Both the position numbers and the translations under genes were made by a program. This document shows positions 26,524 to 34,509 of a stretch of DNA of 64,000 bases, piece after piece; within the stretch, counting starts at the first letter, position 1, and each line of letters starts with the position of its first letter. The stretch lies in NCBI GenBank assembly GCA_035502995.1, contig DATJTW010000119.1, forward strand, positions 31,559-95,558, given 5' to 3'. Below the pieces are notes generated by a model that ran no database searches, was not told where the DNA came from, and saw only the letters and a list, made by a program, of their open reading frames with translations. This DNA is from CADEED01 sp035502995 (GTDB taxonomy: Bacteria > Pseudomonadota > Gammaproteobacteria > Steroidobacterales > Steroidobacteraceae).

Positions 26524-26594
26524 GGTGACAAGAATGCGCTCTCGGTCGCCCCTGCCCGTCTATCTTTCGACTGCGCTCCAGCGACGTGTCAGGC
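26524..26594 (-). repeat. attC site (short form, 71 bp)
   Basis: Core boxes GGTGACA (26524-26530) and GTCAGGC (26588-26594), inner arm TGCGCTCCAGCGACG. Shorter than the 88-bp norm of the array. Confidence 0.65.
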
Positions 26595-27053
26595 AGCAAG
26601 CCCGAGCGGCTCGACGAGAGAACGAGTGACGATCAATTCGCGAGCGCTGAGCCACAATCCACCCACGGGCTTTCCTTCCTCGATCTGTTTCTCCCAGAAC
26701 CACACGAGCATGCTGAACCCGTCGTGCTTTCCAGTCAGGAGCGGTGCGATTTTCGCGATCGAATCCGGTGGAAACCGCTTTAGAACAAAACGCAGAGCAC
26801 GCACGCCGTCTCCATAGAAGTCCATGTTGTGCCACCAGTCGGCTTCCGGGCCCTCCCACGGTCCGAGCACCGCACGGTAGAGGTCGTCGATCTTCGTGGT
26901 GAGCTCCATATCGAGTTCGGCGTGATGCTTTTCATCTTGGGACTCGAAGCGTGCGCGCGCGGCGTCGCATCTCTGCTCGAACGCGCGTTCGAATTCCTTC
27001 AATGTGGCGAGTACCTTTAGTTTGGGCTCGGAGAATGGCACTACCTTTTGCAT
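26589..27053 (-). CDS. Cassette gene: hypothetical soluble protein
   Basis: 154 residues starting MQKVVPFSEPKLKVL. A long helical N-terminus (ERAFEQRCDAARARFESQ) is followed by WEGPEADWWHNMDFYGDG and SMLVWFWEKQIEEGKP, tryptophan-rich. No family recognised. The TGA stop falls within the attC core GTCAGGC. Confidence 0.6.
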   Translation of the reverse strand: MQKVVPFSEPKLKVLATLKEFERAFEQRCDAARARFESQDEKHHAELDMELTTKIDDLYRAVLGPWEGPEADWWHNMDFYGDGVRALRFVLKRFPPDSIAKIAPLLTGKHDGFSMLVWFWEKQIEEGKPVGGLWLSARELIVTRSLVEPLGLAA

Positions 27054-27058
27054 TTGCC

Positions 27059-27145
27059 GCCTGACAACGAAGCTGGATGGCGCGCACGCCGACGGTTGAG
27101 TTTGGCACTGTAACTTCCACGCGTCCGGCCAGCGAGATGTCAGGC
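27059..27145 (-). repeat. attC site
   Basis: Core GCCTGAC (27059-27065) and GTCAGGC (27139-27145), with central TTTGGCACTGTAAC and arm CGCGTCCGGCCAGCGAG. Belongs to the 27147 cassette. Confidence 0.85.
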
Positions 27146-27146
27146 G

Positions 27147-27542
27147 TCACAGAGAATCCCAGGTCTTCCAAACCCAAAGATCGATCAGCCGGCCATTCTG
27201 ATCGAAGCCCCAGAACACCGTGACATTGGCCTCCCAAGGAATATCCTGGTAATCGCCCAGACTGGCGCGAAAGTGTTGAGCGCCCGTCTCTCGAGCAGGC
27301 CGCGTACGTTGGTCGTAGAAGCCGGTGTTCGCGAGAGGGTAAGTGAGCTCCCAACCATGGCGGCGGATCATCGCTTCCACTTGAGTCGTGCTGCTGCCGA
27401 GCGGAGCTTCCCGAAGGAGATCCGCGCGAATCGTTGCTTCAGATCGCCGAAGAGGATTTCTCGCGGCCCATGCGATTGCAATCGCAGTTGTGACCAGCAC
27501 GGTCGCGATCGCGATGAGGAGGATGCGGCGGCGAAGCGGCAT
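27147..27542 (-). CDS. Cassette gene: membrane-anchored hypothetical protein
   Basis: 131 residues: one N-terminal helix (ILLIAIATVLVTTAIAIAWAA) with the rest probably periplasmic. Contains PLGSSTTQVEAMIRRHGWE and the C-terminal VFWGFDQNGRLIDLWVWKTW. Such short anchored proteins are frequent as integron cargo; function unknown. Confidence 0.65.
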   Translation of the reverse strand: MPLRRRILLIAIATVLVTTAIAIAWAARNPLRRSEATIRADLLREAPLGSSTTQVEAMIRRHGWELTYPLANTGFYDQRTRPARETGAQHFRASLGDYQDIPWEANVTVFWGFDQNGRLIDLWVWKTWDSL

Positions 27543-27548
27543 AGTGAC

Positions 27549-27636
27549 GGCTAGCGGTGAAGTTGAGCGGCGCGCGCGCCGACGTTTTTGTTTGGCACTT
27601 CATTCCTCACGCGTCCGCTCCATCTATTTGTTAGCC
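27549..27636 (-). repeat. attC site (88 bp)
   Basis: Cores GGCTAGC (27549-27555) and GTTAGCC (27630-27636), complementary variants of the usual boxes; arm and centre conserved. Belongs to the VOC cassette. Confidence 0.85.
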
Positions 27637-28007
27637 GGCGCCACTGGCATACCGGCGTAGATCGTGTGCCCTTGATCGTCGTGAAACACGAGCTCTCGGG
27701 TGCCCCAATCCGTGTTGCAGGGCGGCTGGATCAGCTCTATACCCGCGGTGCGCAGTCGCTCGGCAAAGGAGTCGACGTCATCGACGCCCAGGTACAAATG
27801 CAGATGTCCGCCTTCGTCCACAAACGCAACGGATGGGTCTTGTGAATCAACTAACTTCAAATGAAAAGATCCGTTACCAGAGCGAATGCCGGCATAAAAA
27901 TCCGCGTGCTTGAACTCCAGCTTCAGCCCGACTCGCTCCGTATAGAAGCGGATGCTGCCATCAAGATCTGTTGTGCGCAGCTGAGGTGTGATGGTTAGTA
28001 CTGCCAT
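27624..28007 (-). CDS. Cassette gene: VOC family protein (glyoxalase/bleomycin-resistance-like)
   Basis: 127 residues with the paired beta-alpha-beta units of VOC proteins: LRTTDLDGSIRFYTERVGL at the start and GGHLHLYLGVDDVDSFAERL in the middle, ending ELVFHDDQGHTIYAG. The metal-site pattern (His in HLHLYL, Glu in RELVF) is partly visible. Could be a lyase, dioxygenase or drug-binding protein; not decidable. The stop is within the attC and the product ends MPVAPANK. Confidence 0.8.
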   Translation of the reverse strand: MAVLTITPQLRTTDLDGSIRFYTERVGLKLEFKHADFYAGIRSGNGSFHLKLVDSQDPSVAFVDEGGHLHLYLGVDDVDSFAERLRTAGIELIQPPCNTDWGTRELVFHDDQGHTIYAGMPVAPANK

Positions 28008-28021
28008 TGACGTCTCGCGCC

Positions 28022-28109
28022 AGTTGACGGTTGAGATGAGCGGCGGGCACGCCGCAGTTTACGCTTGGCATTTCATCTATCACGCGTCAACCCCAGCGAA
28101 TTGTTATGC
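28022..28109 (-). repeat. attC site (88 bp)
   Basis: Cores AGTTGAC (28022-28028) and GTTATGC (28103-28109); centre CTTGGCATTTCATC. Belongs to the 28123 cassette. Confidence 0.85.
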
Positions 28110-28122
28110 GTCTGCCCACGGA

Positions 28123-28515
28123 CTATCTGCGCTTGTTGCAGAGGACCAGATCACCACTCTCGACACTCCAGGAATCACCGGCTGGCGTGAAAGTGTGCGT
28201 CGAAGCACCGCACACGGCCGGCATGCCCTCAGCTTCGAACATTCCACCGAGTCTATTTGTGCATCTGAGATATTTGCCGTCCGACCGTGCGAACCACCAC
28301 TCGTATTCACCAGGTTCGGGGATCGGGCGCTGCCCAGAAGCGACAATAGCGGCTCGCAGTGTATCCGCGACCGACGGAGCAGCGGGCAAGAACGCCCAGC
28401 CCACCTGCTCGTTGGCCCACAGACAGACATTTAGTGCGCGTTGCTCATCCGACACTGGCGCCGATGCGCACCCATAAGAGAGTGCTGCGAGCAAGAAGCT
28501 AGCGAGCAGACGCAT
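28123..28515 (-). CDS. Cassette gene: small lipoprotein
   Basis: 130 residues with a lipobox (LSYGC near residue 16). The mature part has NVCLWANEQVGWAFLP, GEYEWWFARSDGKYLRCTN and AVCGAST; three further cysteines could pair. Envelope location is expected; function unknown. Confidence 0.65.
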   Translation of the reverse strand: MRLLASFLLAALSYGCASAPVSDEQRALNVCLWANEQVGWAFLPAAPSVADTLRAAIVASGQRPIPEPGEYEWWFARSDGKYLRCTNRLGGMFEAEGMPAVCGASTHTFTPAGDSWSVESGDLVLCNKRR

Positions 28516-28599
28516 AACGGATTAGCTGAGTGGCGCGAGCGCTGTCGTGTGAGCTTGGCACTTCATTCCTCACGCGTCCGCCCGAGCGATGTGTTGGGC
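28512..28599 (-). repeat. attC site (88 bp)
   Basis: Cores GCATAAC (28512-28518) and GTTGGGC (28593-28599). Belongs to the 28563 cassette, which reads into it. Confidence 0.85.
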
Positions 28600-28934
28600 C
28601 GTGACCGCAGCCTTTGATGAAGTATCCGTAGTGCCATGAGCAAGATCGCGGCAGCGAACGTCGCGAGAATGAAGCCCAGTCCCATGCTGAAGAAGTCGAA
28701 GATGAAGGCTCCTTCCACAGAATTGTGCAGAAGTCGGGCAAAGTTGCAGCGGAACGGCGTGCTTCCATGGATGAAGTTCGTACAAGCATAGGCCCCCCAG
28801 CCGCTCGAAGTACCAACCTCCTCTACGTTGTTGCCAAGCTGGGCCACGACCAGCACAAGGACCTGCAATGGAAATGCAACCACAACGGCGAGAGTCCATA
28901 GCGTAAGGTTGGAAAATAGCGGCCTGGACGCCAC
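28563..28934 (-). CDS. Cassette gene: two-helix membrane protein with attC-encoded tail
   Basis: 123 residues; helices at TLAVVVAFPLQVLVLVVAQ and GLGFILATFAAAILLMALRI, with a loop holding two cysteines (YACTNFIHG, PFRCNFA). Start is a GTG five bases inside the cassette junction. The last residues NTSLGRTREE are coded by the attC arm. Function unknown. Confidence 0.6.
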   Translation of the reverse strand: MASRPLFSNLTLWTLAVVVAFPLQVLVLVVAQLGNNVEEVGTSSGWGAYACTNFIHGSTPFRCNFARLLHNSVEGAFIFDFFSMGLGFILATFAAAILLMALRILHQRLRSRPNTSLGRTREE

Positions 28935-28939
28935 GATCG

Positions 28940-29027
28940 GCCTAACGATCGAGCTCAGCGGCGCGAACGCCGACGTACGGGCTGGGCTCCCTATCTCCCA
29001 CGCGTCCGCTCCAGCGAGGTGTTAGGC
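28940..29027 (-). repeat. attC site (88 bp)
   Basis: Cores GCCTAAC (28940-28946) and GTTAGGC (29021-29027). Belongs to the TonB-domain cassette. Confidence 0.9.
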
Positions 29028-29383
29028 GTGCCACTTCCAGGAACGACCTTGAACACGATCTTCGTTCTCCCTTGGCATGGCACTGCCACGGCCGCGAACC
29101 TGAAAAGCCTGATTGCTTCGAGCGCGGGCGAGTTGAACCAATCTGCGGTTTCGGCCGGCTCGTTACCCACCACAATGGGATCTGCCACAGAGCCGTCTGG
29201 CATGACAGTGAACTGCAACTTCACCGCCCCGTGGACCGCAACCCGCGAATCTCGGTCTGGGTACTTGGGCTGTTCAGCATGCAGCAGCGCAGGCATCGGG
29301 TTGCACACCGGTAGCGCTTCTGTGCCGGCGAGCGCCAATCCAGACGCGGCACTCAGGGTAAGGATGCGGAGTGCGAGGTTCAT
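28991..29383 (-). CDS. Cassette gene: secreted TonB C-terminal-domain protein
   Basis: 130 residues with a signal peptide (LSAASGLALAGTEA) and a TonB-like C-terminal fold: QPKYPDRDSRVAVHGAVKL, QFTVMPDGSVADPIVV and SPALEAIRLFRFAA. TonB proteins carry such a domain at the end of an anchored, proline-rich stalk; here there is no stalk or anchor, so it would be a free periplasmic domain. It may act as a decoy or structural protein, which is inference. The tail NTSLERTRGR is attC-encoded. Confidence 0.75.
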   Translation of the reverse strand: MNLALRILTLSAASGLALAGTEALPVCNPMPALLHAEQPKYPDRDSRVAVHGAVKLQFTVMPDGSVADPIVVGNEPAETADWFNSPALEAIRLFRFAAVAVPCQGRTKIVFKVVPGSGTPNTSLERTRGR

Positions 29384-29387
29384 GCAC

Positions 29388-29475
29388 GCCTAACGGTGAA
29401 GCTGAGCGGCGCACGCGCCGACATCCGAGCTTGGCAATTCATGTATCACGCGCCCACTCCAGCGAGGTGCCAGGC
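29388..29475 (-). repeat. attC site (88 bp)
   Basis: Cores GCCTAAC (29388-29394) and GCCAGGC (29469-29475, one base pair pattern off). Belongs to the 29513 cassette. Confidence 0.85.
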
Positions 29476-29512
29476 GGCAGCATGGCGTCCTCCGACAATC
29501 CCTGCAAGGTGC

Positions 29513-30223
29513 CTAGATTGAAGCAAACCACATCGCAAACTTCTGGAAAGCAACGGAATCAGCCACTGGTGTTGCGAACACGTGCACGCCCGCAAACAAT
29601 GCCAAGGCTGCTACATATGCCCCTGAGATCGGTCTTGCTCGTCTCCAATCCGCGATGAGCAAGACAAGGAGGATCACTTCCATGGTTATCAATGCGGGGT
29701 AGAGCTCGTCATTGAAGCCGAGCATGCCTGGAACATAGAACAGGAACACGCGCTCAATCGCAGGCTCCATGCCGATCAGAATCGTGCAGGCCATTAAGCG
29801 CACGTGCGCGTCAACCCGTCGCCTGCGAATGCTTCTGATGGCAAGCACGAGGAACGTAACGAACAAGGCGATGCCTGCAAGATCGAGAAATGCAAACTTC
29901 ATGATGATGGCTTCTGGCTTCTTTGCGTAGCCGCGAATCATCAGCTGGACCATGAACAAGCCACTGATCACCACGACGGGCGCGAGCAGCAACCATATTC
30001 GACCCAAGTAGCGATGCGCCCTGAACCGATTGCGGGCTGCGAGCCATGACTGTATGACAGGAACCGCCATCCACGCTGTGGCGGTAAGTCCGTGGAACAG
30101 ATGCGCTACGTCTATCGTCGTCAGCTGACTGTATAGCTGGGGCCAGAACGCGACGATGGAAACGGCAAGGGCAAGAGCGAAGAACAGTTGCGGCTGTTGA
30201 AGTTTGTTGCCTCTTGGGCTCAT
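29513..30223 (-). CDS. Cassette gene: multi-spanning membrane protein
   Basis: 236 residues from ATG 30223 (242 from a GTG at 30241), about seven helices. Conserved-looking polar points are HLFHGLTATAW, RFRAHRYLGRIW and HVRLMACTIL, with histidines placed as in membrane cytochrome-like or sensor proteins, but no family is claimed. It is the largest intact cargo gene in the array. Confidence 0.65.
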   Translation of the reverse strand: MSPRGNKLQQPQLFFALALAVSIVAFWPQLYSQLTTIDVAHLFHGLTATAWMAVPVIQSWLAARNRFRAHRYLGRIWLLLAPVVVISGLFMVQLMIRGYAKKPEAIIMKFAFLDLAGIALFVTFLVLAIRSIRRRRVDAHVRLMACTILIGMEPAIERVFLFYVPGMLGFNDELYPALITMEVILLVLLIADWRRARPISGAYVAALALFAGVHVFATPVADSVAFQKFAMWFASI

Positions 30224-30281
30224 CTCTCTTGGAGCTGTCACGTAAGTTCCACACCTGACGCTAGCAGGACGTTTCGCTACC

Positions 30282-30369
30282 GCTTAACGGTTGAGCTGAG
30301 CGGCGCGCACGCCGACGTAGCGGCTTGGCACCTTATCGTTCACGCATCCGCTCCGACGATTTGTTAGGC
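30282..30369 (-). repeat. attC site (88 bp)
   Basis: Cores GCTTAAC (30282-30288) and GTTAGGC (30363-30369). Belongs to the 30377 cassette. Confidence 0.9.
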
Positions 30370-30376
30370 ATCGCCA

Positions 30377-30907
30377 CTATTTCCGCTTCTGAACGGGCAA
30401 GCCGGCGTAGGTGAACACTTGCTCCCACTTTTCGCTCTCACCGCGGGCGGTGAAAGAATCTGCATACAGCAGAACACCGTCGGAGGTGTAGACGATGTAA
30501 CGCCAGCATTCGAAGCACAAGACGAGATCGAAGCTCGAGTTGCCGTCCGTCAGCGTAAGCCCGTGATGAGGATCGAAGCATGCCGCGACGCCGTTGTCAT
30601 GGGTCGACACGATTCTGGCAAGACTTTGGGATATTGCCGCTTCAGAAGGGGCATTTGAGGGAGCAGCAGCTGCCACTACCACCCAATCGTGGAATGGCGG
30701 CAGCTTGGACGGCATTCCGCTCCTGGTGGCGCCGGGGTCAATGCGGAAAAGCTTGATTGGTTTCAGCTTCGGCAGTTGTTCAATGAACTTCTGCCGAGCG
30801 GCCAGAGTTGCGGCCTCGAGGGCTTCCCAGTCAACTGCAGCGTTGCCATCCGCATGCACGCTAGCAGCGAGCAGAAGGGATAGAAGGCAAAGCGCCAACT
30901 GTCGCAT
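30377..30907 (-). CDS. Cassette gene: secreted hypothetical protein
   Basis: 176 residues with a signal peptide (LALCLLSLLLAASVHA, cleavage before DGNAA). Mature part: SFDLVLCFECWRYIVYTSDG has a CxxC pair, and SGMPSKLPPFHDW precedes it. Not recognised. Probably periplasmic. Confidence 0.65.
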   Translation of the reverse strand: MRQLALCLLSLLLAASVHADGNAAVDWEALEAATLAARQKFIEQLPKLKPIKLFRIDPGATRSGMPSKLPPFHDWVVVAAAAPSNAPSEAAISQSLARIVSTHDNGVAACFDPHHGLTLTDGNSSFDLVLCFECWRYIVYTSDGVLLYADSFTARGESEKWEQVFTYAGLPVQKRK

Positions 30908-30911
30908 AGGC

Positions 30912-30999
30912 GCCTAACGGTTGAGCCGAACGGCGCGTACGCCGACGTTTGTGCTCGGCACTTTATTTCTCCCGCGTCTGCTCGAACGACATGTTAGGC
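30912..30999 (-). repeat. attC site (88 bp)
   Basis: Cores GCCTAAC (30912-30918) and GTTAGGC (30993-30999). Belongs to the 30963 cassette. Confidence 0.9.
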
Positions 31000-31448
31000 G
31001 CGCTGACAATCTTGACGATCTTCAACTCTTCGGCCCAGGAGATGCTGCGCCATGTCCGCTTCCTCTCACCAGCCCTAAGGAGTTCGCCATTCAAGATATA
31101 GATGACGTAGGTCTTCCCCGTCGTGACGAAGGGATTTGTGAAATTGGCCGACTCGCCGCAACCGAGTGTTATCTGGTTCGGCACTTGAACACTCAGATCG
31201 TCCTTTGTACTTGCACCTTTGAGGGTCGTCTGCGGCCTGAACACAACGGAGTCTGAGTCTGCTTTGCCATCCGTTAGAGCTGCTGCAATGTAGACACCAT
31301 CGGCTCGTGCGGTGAGATCGCGGACAATCTGGCGCTGTTCGGACTTGTCGGCTCGGACGCGACTAGCCTCCGACTCAGTTGAAGCAATACGGCATGCCAA
31401 TGCGGGTTGCACGGCCAGAAACGTAAGCAAAACGAGGCGCGCAACCAC
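30963..31448 (-). CDS. Cassette gene: secreted hypothetical protein with attC-encoded tail
   Basis: 161 residues, GTG start, signal peptide (LVLLTFLAVQPALA). Mature part contains GVYIAAALTDGKADSDSVV and GKTYVIYILNGELL, like small beta-rich periplasmic proteins that often end in a membrane-proximal strand. The final NMSFEQTREK is from the attC arm. Function unknown. Confidence 0.6.
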   Translation of the reverse strand: MVARLVLLTFLAVQPALACRIASTESEASRVRADKSEQRQIVRDLTARADGVYIAAALTDGKADSDSVVFRPQTTLKGASTKDDLSVQVPNQITLGCGESANFTNPFVTTGKTYVIYILNGELLRAGERKRTWRSISWAEELKIVKIVSAPNMSFEQTREK

Positions 31449-31453
31449 GAAGC

Positions 31454-31541
31454 GCCTAACGGCTCAGCTGAGCGGCGCGACCGCTGTTGAATGGGCTTGG
31501 CACTTTATTCATCACGCGTCCGCTCCAGCGAAGTGTTAGGC
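31454..31541 (-). repeat. attC site (88 bp)
   Basis: Cores GCCTAAC (31454-31460) and GTTAGGC (31535-31541). Belongs to the 31552 cassette. Confidence 0.9.
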
Positions 31542-31551
31542 CGCGACCCGC

Positions 31552-31962
31552 TCACCAGATAATCATGTATTTCCGAAACGCACCGCCATCGTTCGGGATT
31601 CCGAGAATGCGAAACGTTCGATCAAGGTATTCGATACACCTCTCGCGCGCCTCTGTGTCCTCAAGGTGGAATGCCTCAACCGTTGGGTCCATTTGCTCAA
31701 CTACCCAGCCGCTCGTCGGGTGAGTTCGTATGCCCGCAATCAACCTGTCTAATAGAGAATTGATTAGTGGCTCGAGCCGCGACCGCTCTTCTGCAGCCGG
31801 TGCTCCCGGAAGATCCAAAAACTTGGACTCCTCGCGTAGTTGCTCCAGGCGCACGATGGTTGATTGATCCACCTTCAGTGTCATGTCGGCTCCGACACAA
31901 ACAAGTGAAACGCTGAGCAAGATGCTGGAAATCAATGCTTTCAGGACGCGATGCGACATCAT
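31552..31962 (-). CDS. Cassette gene: secreted protein, possibly DUF4844
   Basis: 136 residues with a signal peptide (ISSILLSVSLVCVGA). The mature helical part has LINSLLDRLIAGIRTHPTS and DTEARERCIEYLDRTFRIL, which recalls DUF4844 proteins; that match is from memory and not firm. Two adjacent ATG codons; the first is taken. Confidence 0.6.
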   Translation of the reverse strand: MMSHRVLKALISSILLSVSLVCVGADMTLKVDQSTIVRLEQLREESKFLDLPGAPAAEERSRLEPLINSLLDRLIAGIRTHPTSGWVVEQMDPTVEAFHLEDTEARERCIEYLDRTFRILGIPNDGGAFRKYMIIW

Positions 31963-31965
31963 GCG

Positions 31966-32053
31966 GCCTAAGGGTTGAGCTGAGCACGCCGCGCGCTTTG
32001 ACTTGGGCTTGGCACTTTATGGCTCACGGCTGCGCTCGAGCGAGGTGTTAGGC
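31966..32053 (-). repeat. attC site (88 bp)
   Basis: Cores GCCTAAG (31966-31972, last base changed) and GTTAGGC (32047-32053). Belongs to the 32055 cassette. Confidence 0.85.
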
Positions 32054-32054
32054 A

Positions 32055-32645
32055 TCATGGCACGACCTGTATGTCGGTGACTTCTAGCGACCAGTAATAG
32101 TCTGATACGACGTCACTGTAGTCCTCAATCTTGAGCGGCAGCCCGGTCTTTTCGTCGTAGGTAACGCGAAGTGCCGTCGCGAGGCAGTCAGTTGTAGCCG
32201 GTTGCTTATAGCAACGCAGCTCCTTCTCCGCCTGTGCGATGCGTTGAAAAAGTTGATCAGGCACAAAGTACCGCTTCTGACCGCGCGGCGATCTGCTGCT
32301 AGCAGCCGCCCCACGCTTGCAATGTCCTCCGGACGACTCATACACCGCGCTAAGTAGTCGATCTCGAACCATCGTGACGCGAATAGGCAATCCCTCGCAC
32401 GGATCTGGAACCAGCATGTCTGCATGGCTTTGCTTGACCACATATGTCACAGAGCGATGCGATGTTGCCCGCCACTTTTCCACTTGGGCTGGAAGCGCTC
32501 GAAGCACCGCTTCGAGCTGCTGCTGTTCCGCCACCTCCGTGGGCGTCTTCAGATAAACCTCGACCGGATCGCCCGCCATCACAGGCGTCACGCCAACCAG
32601 CATTAGGGTAGCGAAGCGTCGAAGATTGCCGAGGAGAGGCAGCAT
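32055..32645 (-). CDS. Cassette gene: secreted hypothetical protein
   Basis: 196 residues. Signal peptide MLPLLGNLRRFATLMLVGVT ending VMAGDP. Mature part includes TYVVKQSHADMLVPDPCEG, GHCKRGAA, ELRCYKQPATTDCLAT and WSLEVTDIQVVP; four cysteines could form two disulfides. ATG at 32645 taken because the frame before it is attC sequence. Unknown function. Confidence 0.65.
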   Translation of the reverse strand: MLPLLGNLRRFATLMLVGVTPVMAGDPVEVYLKTPTEVAEQQQLEAVLRALPAQVEKWRATSHRSVTYVVKQSHADMLVPDPCEGLPIRVTMVRDRLLSAVYESSGGHCKRGAAASSRSPRGQKRYFVPDQLFQRIAQAEKELRCYKQPATTDCLATALRVTYDEKTGLPLKIEDYSDVVSDYYWSLEVTDIQVVP

Positions 32646-32648
32646 GAT

Positions 32649-32736
32649 GCCTAACGGTTGAGCTGAGCGGCGCGCGCGCAATTGACTGGGCTTGGCACTT
32701 TATCTCTTACGCGTCCGCTCCAGCGAGGTGTTAGAC
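32649..32736 (-). repeat. attC site (88 bp)
   Basis: Cores GCCTAAC (32649-32655) and GTTAGAC (32730-32736). Belongs to the 32759 cassette. Confidence 0.9.
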
Positions 32737-32758
32737 GGCAACCCATGCTACTGGGCAG

Positions 32759-32980
32759 CTAGAGAGTGGTCGCTTCCCAAACGAGCACAGCCAAGATTGA
32801 TACGACCCCTAGCGACACCACGATTCCCAAAACGCCCCAAAACACGTCCGAAATGACATAGCCAATGTGCTCATCTCTCCAGCTGTCGTGAGTGCGCGCT
32901 CGAAAAGCCGAGGAGAAAATGTAGCGCCACCCGCCAGCGGCCGGCTCGACCCAGTCTAGTATTTCCGCTAGTCCACTCAC
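32759..32980 (-). CDS. Cassette gene: very small membrane protein
   Basis: 73 residues with one or two C-terminal helices (VFWGVLGIVVSLGVVSILAVL). The GTG start is supported by a strong ribosome site (GGAGG, six bases before), which decides it. Function unknown. Confidence 0.6.
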   Translation of the reverse strand: MSGLAEILDWVEPAAGGWRYIFSSAFRARTHDSWRDEHIGYVISDVFWGVLGIVVSLGVVSILAVLVWEATTL

Positions 32981-33022
32981 AAAGGTCCTCCGGAAAGTTT
33001 GAGTGTGAGAACCACAGTTGCC

Positions 33023-33110
33023 GTCTAACGGTGAAGCTGAGCGGCGCGGCCGCGATTGATTGGGCTTGGCACTTTATCTCTCACGCGTCCGCTCCAGCGA
33101 AGTGTTATGC
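33023..33110 (-). repeat. attC site (88 bp)
   Basis: Cores GTCTAAC (33023-33029) and GTTATGC (33104-33110). Belongs to the 33074 cassette. Confidence 0.9.
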
Positions 33111-33523
33111 CGCGGACGCAACAGCCACGCCTGCAATAGAGACCCTGGCAAGAGAAATGCTGCCAGGAATACGGCACCAATGAGCCACGGCATGAAGGTC
33201 GAGAGCGTTGTGGCCGAGACGCCGTCGTAGACGATGCTGATGGTGGCAACAACCAGGACGATGAAGAACGCGGCGACCGAAGCTATCAAAGCAGCACGAA
33301 CATAAGTCGGCTTGTGGCCAGCAACCAGCGCTCTACCGATAGCAAAGTAGATCGCGAACAGCAGGCACAGCAAGAGCGGCGTCGCCACTGCGCCACGAGC
33401 GGCTGCGTCCATTGCATCTCCTGATGTGTCTGTTGCGATGTCAATCCAGGTAGCGCCTATGCCGATGGCGAGAGCCACCAGAGACGCGAGCAGCGAGGCT
33501 AGTGGCAGTGACCTAAGCGGCAT
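33074..33523 (-). CDS. Cassette gene: four-helix membrane protein with attC-encoded tail
   Basis: 149 residues, helices at LASLVALAIGIGATW, TPLLLCLLFAIYFAIG, AALIASVAAFFIVLVVATIS and LIGAVFLAAFLLPG. The end HNTSLERTRER is coded by attC. Function unknown. Confidence 0.6.
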   Translation of the reverse strand: MPLRSLPLASLLASLVALAIGIGATWIDIATDTSGDAMDAAARGAVATPLLLCLLFAIYFAIGRALVAGHKPTYVRAALIASVAAFFIVLVVATISIVYDGVSATTLSTFMPWLIGAVFLAAFLLPGSLLQAWLLRPRHNTSLERTRER

Positions 33524-33607
33524 AACGGCTGAGTTGAGCGGCGCGCGCGCCGACGTTTGAGCTTGGCACTTTATCCTTCACGCGTCCGCTCCAACGATTT
33601 GTTAGGC
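33520..33607 (-). repeat. attC site (88 bp)
   Basis: Cores GCATAAC (33520-33526) and GTTAGGC (33601-33607). Belongs to the DUF2695 cassette. Confidence 0.9.
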
Positions 33608-33898
33608 ATCTAGGTGCCATCCGAGTTGCTCCCCCACCGCGTCGTACACGTTGTAGATGACTTCGCAGTCGCAGTGACCACCTCGTTCCTCGAGCCAAGG
33701 CAGCACCTTGGCCGGTTCAAGGCCGTTACGACTTAAGAACTCTAGGGTGTCCGCGTAGTCGTGCGCGCAGTCTTCCTTGGTATTTAGGTGAGAAAGCAAC
33801 TCCTTCAGCTGCTTCACCGACATAGGAAGCTCGTTCTCAAATGCGATGCGCTCTGCCTCCGCAATCTGTCCGCTGATCCCGCTATCCCGTTCGCTCAT
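33602..33898 (-). CDS. Cassette gene: DUF2695-like protein
   Basis: 98 residues, cytoplasmic. The C-terminal half, LEFLSRNGLEPAKVLPWLEERGGHCDCEVIYNV, has the CDCEVxYNV ending of DUF2695. The stop is inside the attC core. Function unknown; the paired cysteines might bind metal, which is inference. ATG 33898 chosen because the upstream frame is attC. Confidence 0.75.
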   Translation of the reverse strand: MSERDSGISGQIAEAERIAFENELPMSVKQLKELLSHLNTKEDCAHDYADTLEFLSRNGLEPAKVLPWLEERGGHCDCEVIYNVYDAVGEQLGWHLDA

Positions 33899-33916
33899 GG
33901 TGATTCCTTGACCAAT

Positions 33917-34004
33917 GCCTAACGGTGAAGCTGAGCGGCGCGGCCGCAGTTGATTGGGCATGGCACTTTATCTTCCACGCGTCCGCTCCAGCGAAGTGTT
34001 AGGC
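33917..34004 (-). repeat. attC site (88 bp)
   Basis: Cores GCCTAAC (33917-33923) and GTTAGGC (33998-34004). Belongs to the 34015 cassette. Confidence 0.9.
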
Positions 34005-34014
34005 AGCATTGCGC

Positions 34015-34413
34015 TCACGCTTCCGAGAGAAGTAAGAAAACGAAGGTGAGAACCGCCACGAGGGCCGCTACCTTCAGGCGCCGTTGGTTGCGGCTACCCG
34101 GAGCTGATGTTGCCGCTAAAGATTCCATTGTGGCAATTCGCTCAGGGCTAGCCAGCCGTCCCCACAGAAAGTAGCCGCTTAGGATTGCCGCCGCTGCGAT
34201 GCTGCGGGGAGCTTGGGAGATTGGGCCGATTGTCACGGCGCCGGCCGCGAAGGCGAACGCATCTAGAACTGCGAGCAAGGCGACTCCTATGACGACAATT
34301 AGCAAGACGACGGCTCCGAATGGCGCGATCGCTCTAAGCCCAACGCCGCAAAGCAACTCATAGAACGTGAAGAAGACAGCCTCCAGTTGACGGTCAAACC
34401 ATCGCGCAAGCAT
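34015..34413 (-). CDS. Cassette gene: membrane protein
   Basis: 132 residues, three or four helices (APFGAVVLLIVVIGVALLAVL, AIAAAAILSGYFLWG, LKVAALVAVLTFVFLLL). Family not recognised. Confidence 0.6.
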   Translation of the reverse strand: MLARWFDRQLEAVFFTFYELLCGVGLRAIAPFGAVVLLIVVIGVALLAVLDAFAFAAGAVTIGPISQAPRSIAAAAILSGYFLWGRLASPERIATMESLAATSAPGSRNQRRLKVAALVAVLTFVFLLLSEA

Positions 34414-34421
34414 TTAGTGCT

Positions 34422-34509
34422 GCCTAACGGTTGAGCTGAGCGGCGCGCACGCCGACATCTGAGCTTGGCACTTTATCTACCACGCGTCCGCTCCAGCGAG
34501 GTGTTAGGC
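34422..34509 (-). repeat. attC site (88 bp)
   Basis: Cores GCCTAAC (34422-34428) and GTTAGGC (34503-34509). Belongs to the DUF6869-like cassette. Confidence 0.9.
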
